Translations under genes and position numbers: made by a program
The notes under the pieces: model-generated
What the model saw: the letters and a program-made list of their open reading frames with translations, nothing else
Told to the model about the DNA's origin: nothing
Databases searched by the model: none
Origin: JBFJVZ01 sp041623895
Lineage (GTDB): Bacteria > Planctomycetota > Planctomycetia > Pirellulales > Pirellulaceae
Direction: 5' to 3'
DNA: 24,351 bases
NCBI GenBank assembly: GCA_041623895.1
Contig: JBFJVZ010000059.1
Coordinates: 1 to 24,351 of the forward strand
Shown: positions 7,101 to 15,607 of the stretch, in pieces
Numbering within the stretch: position 1 is the stretch's first letter
How the letters are laid out: each line of letters opens with the position of its first letter

Positions 7101-8786
7101 CAGGATCCGTCCAAGTTTCTCGTCAGAAAGACCACGGAATCTTTTCTTTTCCAGCTTCCGCGTTGTTCCCGGTTTGATCGTGGGGATGATCGGCCGCAAC
7201 CAGCGAATCAGTTCTGCGGCTTGCTGATCGATCAGTGCCCAGGCCAGTTCGCGGGTTTGGACAATCCAACGTCTAAGAGGAATCGTTTGGTCGCTGCATT
7301 GCCGATCATGCAACACGGGTTCGATCCGCTGCTGGTAGAACGCATGAATCGTCGATCGCTTGCTGATTAGCTCAGCTTGCGGCTCTGCGGATCCGCTAAC
7401 GGAGCGATCGAGTTGCTGAAGTAACTTTGTGATCACGTGGCATGCGACGCGGACGACAAAGGGATTCGTTTCCTGTTTAACGGATTTCACCACGACTTCC
7501 AGGAACTCAACTGTATCGTTGATATCGCACTCCACTTCGATTGTCGATAGCAGCGCGGCGGCACGGACCTGCGGCGAATCATCTTCAAGCACGAACTGGG
7601 ACCAACGTTGGCCACTGTCAGTATGCCGCAACAAGAACGCTACCTTGGCAGTCTTTTGCCGCACAAAGGGGCTGGCTTCGATATCGCTGTTTGGCAGTTG
7701 GAGATTGACGCGGCGTCCGGACAACAATTCCTGCTCGAAGATTTGCAGGATCCGGCGGCGCACAAACATATCGTCACCATCCATCGGCTCTGCCAACCGG
7801 CGTTCCAGCAGCGGTTGTGCCTGCTGCTTGGAAATCGAATAGACGATCGCCAACGCCTCGCATTGCAACCACACGTCGGCTTGGCCCTCAGCGGCGATTT
7901 GATGCAGCAGCAACAATGTCGGCTCGTCGAGTGTTTCTTCAGCGAGACCTGCCGGCATAAAGGCAACACCGCGGCGAAGACAACGAAGCGCAGCGGTGTG
8001 AATCCGCGGATCTCCTCCATATTCCAGCGTCCGCCGCACCGAGGCTTCGATACTCAACCGTTGCCACAATTCGGCAATCTTTTCTGACAGTGATCGCGTA
8101 TTCAGTTCAACTTCAAGCTCGCGGTCCTGTTGGTGACATTGATGGACGAGTTGCAGTACGAAGACGAGCACTTCGGCAAGCCGATCAAAGACAAACGTCA
8201 ACAACAATTCTCGCTGGCCGAGGAGCTTTACGTATCGATCGTTGACTGCTTCCTCATCAAACCAACGTTGGAATGCCTGTTCGTCACCTCGCAGTTGGCG
8301 CGGGGTCGCACCGAGTTGTTCGGCATATTGCAGAACCGCCAGTTGTCGCTCTCTTTCGGTGCGTGCTTTGCCAATGATTCTACGGAAGGTCTGGTTTTGA
8401 GCTCGCCAGCGCCTGAGATCGTTGACCTGCCGCTGAGTGTACTGAAGAAGAAAGTCGAGCACAAAGCGTGCCGCCTGGTTTTCCGAGCGACGGCGATCGC
8501 CCTGGTACACTCGTTCCTGCAGCCACTGATCGCGAGCCCGGGCGGGAATTGTTTTCAGTTGAGCCAAGATTCCGGTTTGCGTATTTTCCAACCAGACGGC
8601 AAACGCATCATCCAACGACGCGAGCAATTTCGCATTCAGTTTGCGTTGATACTTATTCAGCCCGCGGCGCAAGAGTTCCGATGACCGCTTTCTGGCATCT
8701 TCAATGTGTAATCGCAGGCCGGCGTGAGGCGATGCCGCCCGCCTTTGCAGTGTTGGGATGGGCTTGATTTCTTGCAGGGTGGCCAT
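4200..8786 (-). CDS. pgsB: Giant PgsB/CapB-like poly-gamma-glutamate synthase ligase (Mur-ligase type) with large extensions
   Basis: A 1528-residue protein against about 390 for Bacillus PgsB. The core (about 800-1150) matches PgsB/CapB: a hydrophobic segment LLIFASLILVLVLAKHAH (809-826), a Mur-type nucleotide loop GTRGKSGT (846-853), and the segment TITNTYPDHEDLQGP (946-960), which carries the Asn/Asp-His signature of Mur-like ATP-dependent amide ligases. Such enzymes activate a carboxylate as acyl phosphate and add an amino acid. A second hydrophobic stretch (771-787) would make a two-helix hairpin, leaving both sides in the cytoplasm. Residues 1-770 are helical and charged, with HEAT-like helical repeats at about 255-455 (DPRIHTAALRCL, SPQVRAAALL, NPFVVRVACHV). 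Residues 1160-1528 are another helical region with a Ser-rich linker and basic tail. The ATG lies 2 nt after the stop of the 1844-aa gene, with no clear Shine-Dalgarno, suggesting coupled translation. The substrate amino acid is not visible. Confidence 0.85.
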   Translation of the reverse strand: MATLQEIKPIPTLQRRAASPHAGLRLHIEDARKRSSELLRRGLNKYQRKLNAKLLASLDDAFAVWLENTQTGILAQLKTIPARARDQWLQERVYQGDRRRSENQAARFVLDFLLQYTQRQVNDLRRWRAQNQTFRRIIGKARTERERQLAVLQYAEQLGATPRQLRGDEQAFQRWFDEEAVNDRYVKLLGQRELLLTFVFDRLAEVLVFVLQLVHQCHQQDRELEVELNTRSLSEKIAELWQRLSIEASVRRTLEYGGDPRIHTAALRCLRRGVAFMPAGLAEETLDEPTLLLLHQIAAEGQADVWLQCEALAIVYSISKQQAQPLLERRLAEPMDGDDMFVRRRILQIFEQELLSGRRVNLQLPNSDIEASPFVRQKTAKVAFLLRHTDSGQRWSQFVLEDDSPQVRAAALLSTIEVECDINDTVEFLEVVVKSVKQETNPFVVRVACHVITKLLQQLDRSVSGSAEPQAELISKRSTIHAFYQQRIEPVLHDRQCSDQTIPLRRWIVQTRELAWALIDQQAAELIRWLRPIIPTIKPGTTRKLEKKRFRGLSDEKLGRILAVLSQRDFGLDLHRGWFQVHMTRGPVFGFRLWRLIHEFSETATDKRQALRHTVGRINSASMRAPSQILGELSETKIPGEPLMIADDGTWRPFIPLLDDFISILNRSWIYPATTRFYSSQGVTEVRGPKTIWKQLSAAVRLNFQFRKLAVRRNWNEDSYPASNYIESIRKLGFQVNFRSYQTDTPSEATPESQRQQTAADDETVTRFFNTACAVPLLFLGSWLESAREQFLRYADYFGSSFENSIEHLLIFASLILVLVLAKHAHSNYTFRKARQNIPISIGGWGTRGKSGTERLKAALVGAMGHGLVSKTTGCEAMFIHGDPFGEPLEIPLFRPYEKATIWEQRNLILMASKMEPSVFLWECMALTPSYVDVLQRQWTCDDLGTITNTYPDHEDLQGPAGHDVATTISGFVPEKSHLITSEEQMRPYVAESCRNVDTSFRGVGWLESGLVTNDVLARFPYQEHPDNVALVAAMGDELGVEYDVALKAMGDYLVPDLGVLKSHPVSTVRTRKIEFTNGMSANERFGCMGNWKRLGFDTQDPWDQPTTWVCGVVNNRADRVPRSKVFAKIIVEDMSADRFFLIGNNLGGLKSFIHEAWEEKAKTLSLCDRGQPWQTDFAVATFKQAARRFRQPISAEHIQAKLQCMLQAVASTLPQQPGLDLESLMAKWDAPDEVADLLTKSGASATLVQAVAKHHLELTTALGEYEEMLKIIQNATPQQTAKVAGQYVELLETWYFRKLVVVENYDATGEEVVACLVDETPPGFLNRTIGLQNIKGTGLDFVYRFQAWDVCYEACLAAENDDPNIATRGLQALLGMPVIGQLCTTRVREVIEHAKQSKTMRRPDLQILLQQLEDKLVESDPAGLPETKAESSASTSSATEADAGNSPSSPPSLATWNKWLIDTSEEFLDVNDSLRRRDQADAIYRDLAASRISRQRAVAELRKINKRQKGGWLTSLLTSKKGQKTNR

Positions 8787-8788
8787 GA

Positions 8789-11700
8789 TTAGTATTGCAG
8801 GTAGTAATGCTTGGCAGCGCGCTCTTCACGGATTGAGCGGAACAGAATGGCGCTCGGCCAGAAATCGCGATAGCCGCGCGCTTGATTGAAGAAGTTGACC
8901 CAATTCACGCCAATACTCGAGCGACCGTCGTCCAAATCGCTGCGCATCGAGAAGCGAAGTTCCGAACGACGTGTCCGATTATGCCAACGCTCCATCATCA
9001 GATCCAAATAGACAACGTTCTGGACGGCTCCTTGCCTTCGATCATCATCGGCAAAGTACCCGCTCAGCCGATAAGCGAGTTTAAGCTGTAACGGTCCCAG
9101 CAATTGATCCACTCCTACCTGAATGGCCGCATTGTCCGGGATCCACTCGTCTTCATTGCTGCTCAGCGAAGGTCGTAGCCAGCAACGGCGATCCAGACAC
9201 GGCTGATACACCCAGCGATCGGAAATGCGCAAGCCGTAACGATGATCCGACTTGTACTGAGTAAACACGTCAAGATCGACCGCACCGGGCTGATAGCCGT
9301 TGTCGTCTTCGCTGATTTGCCGACCAAAAATCGCGATGGCCGGTCGATGGCTAAGCACTGGTGAGATCCAATGTTTTCGCGAAATCGATCCGCCCGCACC
9401 AAGCGAGTAGGGGTTGTCGTTTGCCGACTCGAGTCTGGTCGCCGCATTGAATTGTTGGTAGTAGAAACCATTCCACTGAAAGTGAACCGGTCCCCAACCG
9501 TCGGCGCAGGCATCGTCGTTACAGTCTGCCAAGGGGATATCAGTCGAGCCTTCATGGGTCAGACCCAATGTCCATCCGGAATCGAAGCGAGGTCGCACGA
9601 TCAAGGCGTTGTTCAAATATCGATCGGTCCACTGATCGTAGAAATATCGCGCAACTCTTAACTCCAGGAACTCGTCGGTGGCCGCCGCGTTGGGGAATTC
9701 CTCAACGGCGACCCGGCTTCGATATCCAAGTTCGGCGGCCCAGGTGCCCAGGTTTTGCAGGCCCAACTGGTGTCGATCGTTCATGATCACGGGCAATGGA
9801 TCGATGTCCGGAGGTAGCAGAGCCAGCTTGTCCAGAGTCTCGGATCCCGTCGCCTCGATCTGCTCGTACATGGTTTGTACGACAGCCGGTTGCCAGGTCT
9901 CCTCGGGCAATGCTGCCAGTTGTTGTTGTTCGGCCGCCGACGGCCGGTACGTCGGAGTCGGCTCCGCCAATGTCATCTCGAAGATGCGGAACATCGACAT
10001 TTCGTGCTCGGGCGGAGGCTTGAGCTCAAAACTGCGGTCTTCTTCGACCGGCACGAATTCGTGGGTAACAACACCGTTGTCATATCGGTCGATGCGCAAC
10101 ATGGCGGGCGCGGCAACCCGGAACTTGAGTGGTTCGTCCGTGGTTGCGACATGATAGATCCGCTCGCTTTCATTTATTTGCGTTCGCTGTTGATCGATCG
10201 GCGATGTCTTGCCGTGAGCGGAGATTTCCTTAAGGTCAATGCAAATGAAATGATTGGCTAAGGGATTACCGTGGTTGATTTCCAACAGGTCCGCACCCGC
10301 CGTCAAGTCGGTTTCGATGCTCGTCTTTTCATCGGGACTTCCAAGTTCGATGGCCCGCGTTTGAGTGTTCGATTCCAGGACTGCGACCGTCTTGCCCATT
10401 GGCAGGAATCCGATTTGGGGCCTCTGCATCGTGACCTGAAACTTTGTCGTGCTGGGATCGCGAACACTGACCGACAACTGGTTGGAACCGGTCAACACAT
10501 ACTGGGATTCGGCAGACAGCAGACTCCGTCGAATGCGCAAGGCAGGGTCTTCCGGATTCCAGCCGGCAAGCGGTATGGCGTGGATTCCTGCGCGACTGTC
10601 GAACTGACGATATGATTTCCAAGTGGCTCCGGAGGTAAGCCGCTGCAGCAATCGCTTTAAATCTGCGCGCTGCGGATGTTGTTGAATCAGTTTCCTGACC
10701 CGGGTGATTCCGGTGAGGATCAGTTTGGGATCGAAATGTGCATTCGCCTCGGCGTAATATGCTGCCAGCGTCGCCTCGGCCCAAACCGCATCATGCCCGC
10801 TGATTAGCAAATCGACTCCGGTTGGCAGGAAGCGATTCTGCCACGGCTGGGCTTCGCCAAATTTAAGCTGATTGAAGTAATGAACTGCTGTGTGAAGCTC
10901 GTTGCATCCGCAGGGGACGGCAAAGTAATTCAGTGGAACGGAACGGCACTTCAAATCCCGGCAGGTCATGCGCACGCAATCGACGCACCCGCCAATCGGC
11001 AGCTCGCATCGATGTTGGTGCCTGCCAAAAGTGCCCTTCAGAACCGTGGCAAGTGACGTGTCGTTGATCGGAGGCAAAACAGGAGAGGCGATCTCTGGGC
11101 GTGAGGCGAGCACGCGAAACCCTAATTGCGATTTTGCCGCAAACAACCGCACTCGATTCAGCCCGGCGGGCAAATCAATTTCCGCCGTGACCAGTGCACC
11201 CGGCCGGCGATTCGGATCACCCTCGATCTGCAAAGTTTCGGAGGGATAATTCTTGGAGATGGGAATGCGCTGGATTTCATCGTTACTCGTTAGCTGCAGC
11301 CAATCGATGATCGGCTGGCCCACATCCGATTGATGAATCGGTCTGGTTTCAATCTTCACTCGGACCGGACCGTGGATATGAAACTCTCCCGGCGAGTTCG
11401 GCTCGGCGGTGAAGTATCTTGCTCGCAGATCGCGATTTCTCGAATAAACGTTGATCGCTGCGGTCGACGATTTGACAGCGGACAGTTCTTCGACCCATTT
11501 CCTGGGACCAGGATGCTCGGCTTGCCAATTCTCCCATTCAGCAATGGCTTGGAGGCGGACCGACGAATTTGGATTGGTAAGTTGCTGGAAGATTCGGTCA
11601 CCGGACTGCCAGTGACGTAGCCAGGCGGCTCCCTCTTGGCCGCCATTTCGGAGTAGTTTTTCAGCATGCCGGTATTGGCCCAGCCGCAATTCCTTGAGGC

Positions 11701-14323
11701 CCATCCAAAAACTGCTGACTTGCGGATCCGGCGTTCGCCTGATGGTGGCGTCAAACAATTGCCACCAGCCCAGCTGGTAGCTGCAGCGGAGCAGTAATTC
11801 TCGATTCTCATCGTTGGCGGCCAACGATGACAATAACAACAGTGCGAAGCGGTACCGGCCGTTGCGCATGAATTGTCGTGCCAGTTCGTACTCCAATTGG
11901 ATGTCTTGATTTTCAAGATGAGCAAACGCCGCGTACTGCTCGCGCATCAGATCATTGTCGGCGTCCATCGCGATCAGCCGATGCAGCGCCGCGAAGCTAA
12001 GTTCCGGGTCTTCGCTATATCGTAGCCAGCCCCGCAGTTCTCGATTCGCCAGGAATTCTTCGCCGCCGAGCATCAACGTCTCGGCCCGCGCCAGCACAGC
12101 TTCGCGGCGCACCTGGCCCACGGAATGATTAATGATCTTGGTCAGCGCGTCGACCGCTTCGGGCCATTGCCTGGCCTGGAGGAACTGTTGTGAAGACGCC
12201 CGCAGCTCTCGCAGCTTATCAGTGTCCCAGGTATCCGAGGGAACGTCGACTTGACTGGATCGTTGGACCGAGGCGGCGAACGCAGCATGGTGGGACTGCA
12301 GCAGCCGTTGGACAGGCAGCGAGTTATTACTCAATTCTTGGTTAGCGAAACGTAAGGCGAGCGGGTCAGAATTCTCATTCTCGGTCACGGAGATCAAATA
12401 GCGATAAGCGGTTTCGGATAACTGAACTTTCCTCGCGTCCAAATACTGAACGCCAAGATGAACCTCCGGATCACCGCAAGCGATCATGGTCACCCGCATG
12501 CGTTGGGCATTGGCCGGCTTGAGAAATTCTGCTGTCGCGGCGCGGACGACGGGAACCGGTGTGTTCCAGATCGCGAACGGACCACCCGCGGTGCCGCTGT
12601 CGTATTGTGAATGCACCGATGCGAGCGCCGACAGTGCCGCTTCGGGCCTTCCGGGAACGAAGCGAAGAGGTTCGATCACGTCCTTGGGCATGACGTTGAC
12701 TTCGATTGGCGGTCGATCGTCGAACTGCACTAGTAACCGGGCCGGACGGGATAAATGTGTCTGATCGACGGCCAGTCGAATCAGAGAATTACCGAGCGAG
12801 TCAGGCAGCTGGTAATCGATCCCGGCCTCCGCGCCCAACGGCAACCGAATCATCGTCGTCTCTGGCAGCCACTCGATCGCATCGGGAATGTGTTGCTGAC
12901 CGACGATCGTTTCGGTTCGTTTTTGGTTCGGTCTGCGGATCTGCCGATTGTGAAAGGCGACGCGACGCGGCTGGCTGTCGGCATCGAACCGCAGCGGCAA
13001 CAGGTCGCGAAAGAACGTGTATCGTTCCCGGATTCTGGCTGCCATCTCGACCACATCGATCTCGTCACCATAGTCAGCGTCGCCGTAATGCAGCGAAGCG
13101 ATGGCCCGCATCCACATGTAGCCGCGCAAACCGGAGTGCGGAATGCGATTGTTTCGTGCCAAACCCTGAATTCGCTGCTGGTTGATGTAGGGATCCCAAA
13201 TCAACTCCATCTGATCCGATCGCAGTTCGATTTCAGCTCCATCCAGAAAGGATTGACTGAGAGCCGGTGAAGTTGGATCGAATTCCGGCGCATCCCAGTA
13301 CGAAATCGCTTTGGGAATGTTCTCCCAAGATGGATACCCAAAATTGCGATTCAAACCTGGCCGGCACAAATCAAGAGCGACACCGTCCACGCGTAAATAG
13401 GCCGCATGCGACGAACGAATCTCGACAACTTTGTCGCCATAGTCGACATCCAGGTACGCGAACTCGCGTCTGCCAACCAATCGCTCGCAGCCATCGACGA
13501 AGACGCGATTCTGACGTTGCGGCAAAGTGTCAAAGGAAAGCACGCGATCCAGCTCTCCATCGATGTACACATGCAGCCAAAACGTCTGCCTTTGTTCGAC
13601 GTCCTGGCCATACTTGAGCCGCGTCTCCAATCGCAAACGCGTCGGCCCTTCTAATCGCAGTCGTCGCGACGTTCCCCGAGGTAAGTACGAATAGCGGCGT
13701 GACTTCGATCCTTGATCGTCTGAAATCTCCACCTGAGCACCGCCGTTTAAGAGGGGGCATTGGTAGTAATCCAGCAACTTTGGAATCGCCCGCCGCGATG
13801 TGAACAGCGCGACGGTAATCCCACATGGCGATTCAGCCGGACGAATGACTTTGGCCACCGAGATGCCCGACTGATCGGGCGCGGCGATCAGCGAGGAACC
13901 ATCGGCAGAAAACGCAGGATTCTGTCTGCGGTACAGCCCGGAACCATTGGACGTCCAAACCTGAATCTGATCGTTGTCCAATCGCGAACCATCGCAGCAG
14001 ACCACTCGCACTAACTCGTGCGCAGGCACCAGGAATTCGATGCTGGCCCCTGGCTGCAGCTTGACGGTGTCAACTTGACAACGAAGCGAATATTCAGGCT
14101 TGGGCCCGCGTAGCACCTGTGCCGTGTCGGTAACATTATCCCAGACAAGTTGTGCACGGACTGGGACACGTTGACGCGTTTCGTCAAGGTCTTGCGCAAA
14201 GCTAATTTGCCGTTCAGAGGCGGCGAAAGCGAACAGAATCGCAGAAAGAAGCAGGAGCGATGCGCGCGCACCGGTAGCGCAGAAAGCAGAGAGACTTTTT
14301 AAACGTGTAATTGCCGTCGGCAT
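8789..14323 (-). CDS. Secreted TPR-like plus beta-barrel protein, probable outer-membrane polymer exporter
   Basis: An 1844-residue protein that I do not recognise as a named family. It starts with a signal peptide (basic start, hydrophobic 22-34, cleavage near 43). Residues 50-690 are beta-rich, with a lectin-like module around 215-320. Residues 700-910 are helical, TPR-like repeats (QFLQARQWPEAVDALTKI, YELARQFMRNGRYRFALLLL, ELRLGQYRHAEKLL). More beta modules follow, with a cluster of seven Cys between 1106 and 1140. From about 1560 the sequence has alternating, aromatic-rich strands ending in Tyr (HYYLQY), typical of outer-membrane barrels. The order signal peptide - TPR - barrel recalls BcsC and PgaA, which export polysaccharide. 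Lying between the periplasmic genes and the pgsB-like ligase, it is inferred to be the outer-membrane exit for the polymer. The ATG lacks a Shine-Dalgarno and is preceded by an inverted repeat. Confidence 0.7.
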   Translation of the reverse strand: MPTAITRLKSLSAFCATGARASLLLLSAILFAFAASERQISFAQDLDETRQRVPVRAQLVWDNVTDTAQVLRGPKPEYSLRCQVDTVKLQPGASIEFLVPAHELVRVVCCDGSRLDNDQIQVWTSNGSGLYRRQNPAFSADGSSLIAAPDQSGISVAKVIRPAESPCGITVALFTSRRAIPKLLDYYQCPLLNGGAQVEISDDQGSKSRRYSYLPRGTSRRLRLEGPTRLRLETRLKYGQDVEQRQTFWLHVYIDGELDRVLSFDTLPQRQNRVFVDGCERLVGRREFAYLDVDYGDKVVEIRSSHAAYLRVDGVALDLCRPGLNRNFGYPSWENIPKAISYWDAPEFDPTSPALSQSFLDGAEIELRSDQMELIWDPYINQQRIQGLARNNRIPHSGLRGYMWMRAIASLHYGDADYGDEIDVVEMAARIRERYTFFRDLLPLRFDADSQPRRVAFHNRQIRRPNQKRTETIVGQQHIPDAIEWLPETTMIRLPLGAEAGIDYQLPDSLGNSLIRLAVDQTHLSRPARLLVQFDDRPPIEVNVMPKDVIEPLRFVPGRPEAALSALASVHSQYDSGTAGGPFAIWNTPVPVVRAATAEFLKPANAQRMRVTMIACGDPEVHLGVQYLDARKVQLSETAYRYLISVTENENSDPLALRFANQELSNNSLPVQRLLQSHHAAFAASVQRSSQVDVPSDTWDTDKLRELRASSQQFLQARQWPEAVDALTKIINHSVGQVRREAVLARAETLMLGGEEFLANRELRGWLRYSEDPELSFAALHRLIAMDADNDLMREQYAAFAHLENQDIQLEYELARQFMRNGRYRFALLLLSSLAANDENRELLLRCSYQLGWWQLFDATIRRTPDPQVSSFWMGLKELRLGQYRHAEKLLRNGGQEGAAWLRHWQSGDRIFQQLTNPNSSVRLQAIAEWENWQAEHPGPRKWVEELSAVKSSTAAINVYSRNRDLRARYFTAEPNSPGEFHIHGPVRVKIETRPIHQSDVGQPIIDWLQLTSNDEIQRIPISKNYPSETLQIEGDPNRRPGALVTAEIDLPAGLNRVRLFAAKSQLGFRVLASRPEIASPVLPPINDTSLATVLKGTFGRHQHRCELPIGGCVDCVRMTCRDLKCRSVPLNYFAVPCGCNELHTAVHYFNQLKFGEAQPWQNRFLPTGVDLLISGHDAVWAEATLAAYYAEANAHFDPKLILTGITRVRKLIQQHPQRADLKRLLQRLTSGATWKSYRQFDSRAGIHAIPLAGWNPEDPALRIRRSLLSAESQYVLTGSNQLSVSVRDPSTTKFQVTMQRPQIGFLPMGKTVAVLESNTQTRAIELGSPDEKTSIETDLTAGADLLEINHGNPLANHFICIDLKEISAHGKTSPIDQQRTQINESERIYHVATTDEPLKFRVAAPAMLRIDRYDNGVVTHEFVPVEEDRSFELKPPPEHEMSMFRIFEMTLAEPTPTYRPSAAEQQQLAALPEETWQPAVVQTMYEQIEATGSETLDKLALLPPDIDPLPVIMNDRHQLGLQNLGTWAAELGYRSRVAVEEFPNAAATDEFLELRVARYFYDQWTDRYLNNALIVRPRFDSGWTLGLTHEGSTDIPLADCNDDACADGWGPVHFQWNGFYYQQFNAATRLESANDNPYSLGAGGSISRKHWISPVLSHRPAIAIFGRQISEDDNGYQPGAVDLDVFTQYKSDHRYGLRISDRWVYQPCLDRRCWLRPSLSSNEDEWIPDNAAIQVGVDQLLGPLQLKLAYRLSGYFADDDRRQGAVQNVVYLDLMMERWHNRTRRSELRFSMRSDLDDGRSSIGVNWVNFFNQARGYRDFWPSAILFRSIREERAAKHYYLQY

Positions 14324-14333
14324 GACGTAGTCT

Positions 14334-14346
14334 GACCGCAGCGGTC
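14334..14346 (-). promoter_or_regulatory. Inverted repeat in the ribosome-binding region of the exporter gene
   Basis: GACCGC-A-GCGGTC is a perfect 6-bp inverted repeat that ends 10 nt before the ATG of the 1844-aa gene, where a Shine-Dalgarno would be expected and none is found. A second small palindrome, GGTCACC, follows at 14347-14353. It could be an operator or an RNA hairpin that controls translation; this is inference. Confidence 0.35.
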
Positions 14347-14430
14347 GTGGTCACCCGAAGCGGCACAATTCCCCGGGAGCCACAACTACAATCAAATTTC
14401 AACTGCGCTTCGCGCGAGGTTCGACTGCAC

Positions 14431-14449
14431 CTGAGGGAGCGACCCTCAG
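14431..14449 (-). promoter_or_regulatory. GC-rich hairpin inside the operon, between the 355-aa and 1844-aa genes
   Basis: CTGAGGG-AGCGA-CCCTCAG is a perfect 7-bp stem with a 5-nt loop in the only sizeable spacer (14324-14539, 216 bp) of the operon. No T-run follows it on the minus strand, so it is more likely an mRNA processing or stabilising structure, or a leaky attenuator, than a full terminator. I see no convincing promoter in the rest of the spacer. Confidence 0.4.
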
Positions 14450-14539
14450 TTCGTTGTGATGCAAGCAAACCGGTAGCGCAAAACTTTGACGATTACATCT
14501 GGTATCGCGACTTTGCCGATCAGTGAATAAGCGAAAGCT

Positions 14540-15607
14540 TTAACGACTGCGCAAATCTTGCCAATCGGCTGCCGCTGATGTTAAAGCAGAGAAGAATTGC
14601 CCGCGTACGCTAGCATCGGAGGTCAGTTTCGCGCGCATTTGTTGGCTGAGCTCAAGATGCAGGAACCCGGATCGACCAAAGCTGTGAAACACGGCCGCCT
14701 GCTGATTCAGTGTGCCACCGAGTTCGCTGACCTCGGTGGGATACAGTTTCACGGCCTCTCCCCCGAACAGCTTTTTTTGTTCAACAACAACGCTGTGAAC
14801 AAGCCGTCCGGGATAACGAGTCGTGTCGCTAATGATCATCTCCGCAGCGCTCGCGCCGGACTTGCGCTTCTGTTGGTCGAAGCCGTGCAGTTGAGCAACG
14901 ACGATATCATCATCCAGCCGGATCAAGGCCCGCGTCACGGCGTTGATGAAATGTTCGCTTTGATGCGCTAAGTCGACTTGGTCGCGGTGCACGGTGTTCC
15001 AAGCGGCTAGTAGCACGTCGCCCCGCTCGAATAGTTTTCGAGTCAGCAGGCCGGTGTTAGCGTCATAAAAACGATGAGGTGCTTGGAGTGCGATTCGCGA
15101 AGCCGAGTCGACGCGAATGACGTAGATTCCTCTTCCGCGACGTCGATCAGGGTGCTCGCAAATCGCCGCGAATCGGTCACCGTGCGATGCCCAGTACTGC
15201 AAGTCCCAGCCCAGGCGTGACCAGTCCCCTGAAAGTTTTTCACACTCGGTTCGCCGCTGTAAAGTCATCAGCAACAGTTGCTCAAAACCGGCCAATTCGT
15301 CGGCCGTGGGCGTGACGTACTGAGCTTCTTCGATCGACTCACGAAGAAGTTGTTTCAACAGACCTGGCCGCTCGGCAAATTGATTCTCCGCAGCGGGTTC
15401 AGTCGGCAACTGTTCAGCGGAGGATTCTATTTCGCTGACCGCGTTGCTGACTGTGGTGACCGGATATGACAGCGCCTTCGTCTCGGTAACAACAGTCGGC
15501 ACGCTGCCGGCATTTGGCCGACTGCTCGGTTGCATTTGGTCGCTCTTAACGACAAGCAACACGATCGCTCCAATCGCAGTACCGATCATCATGTTCTTAA
15601 CCATCAT
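14540..15607 (-). CDS. Membrane-anchored protein with a PGA-hydrolase-like (M14-fold-like) domain
   Basis: A 355-residue protein with an N-terminal anchor or signal (IGTAIGAIVLLVV, 8-20), a low-complexity linker (22-80), and a globular domain (about 95-345). The domain has GRGIYVIR (158-165), LQAPHRFYDANTG (174-186), WNTVHRD (203-209), DLAHQSEHF (212-220) and VVAQLHGF (236-243). H178/D182 and H241 look like possible metal ligands, and the APH...TG / LHG pattern is reminiscent of phage-type poly-gamma-glutamate hydrolases with an M14-like fold. That resemblance is inference. The same domain occurs twice, without these histidines, in the PgsC-like protein of this operon. A role in cutting or binding the polymer in the periplasm fits. 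The ATG at 15607 has AGGGA seven bases upstream and overlaps the upstream gene by 11 bp. The ATG at 15604 is an alternative. Confidence 0.7.
   Translation of the reverse strand: MMVKNMMIGTAIGAIVLLVVKSDQMQPSSRPNAGSVPTVVTETKALSYPVTTVSNAVSEIESSAEQLPTEPAAENQFAERPGLLKQLLRESIEEAQYVTPTADELAGFEQLLLMTLQRRTECEKLSGDWSRLGWDLQYWASHGDRFAAICEHPDRRRGRGIYVIRVDSASRIALQAPHRFYDANTGLLTRKLFERGDVLLAAWNTVHRDQVDLAHQSEHFINAVTRALIRLDDDIVVAQLHGFDQQKRKSGASAAEMIISDTTRYPGRLVHSVVVEQKKLFGGEAVKLYPTEVSELGGTLNQQAAVFHSFGRSGFLHLELSQQMRAKLTSDASVRGQFFSALTSAAADWQDLRSR

Noticed and set aside
4200..8786. Cyanophycin synthetase as an alternative for the ligase
   Set aside because: There is no ATP-grasp domain before the Mur-like core, and a PgsC-like partner is encoded in the same operon.
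14270..14480. Two copies of ACCGGTAGCGCA (14270-14281 and 14469-14480)
   Set aside because: Twelve-base repeats are expected many times by chance in 24 kb, and one copy lies inside the signal-peptide coding region.
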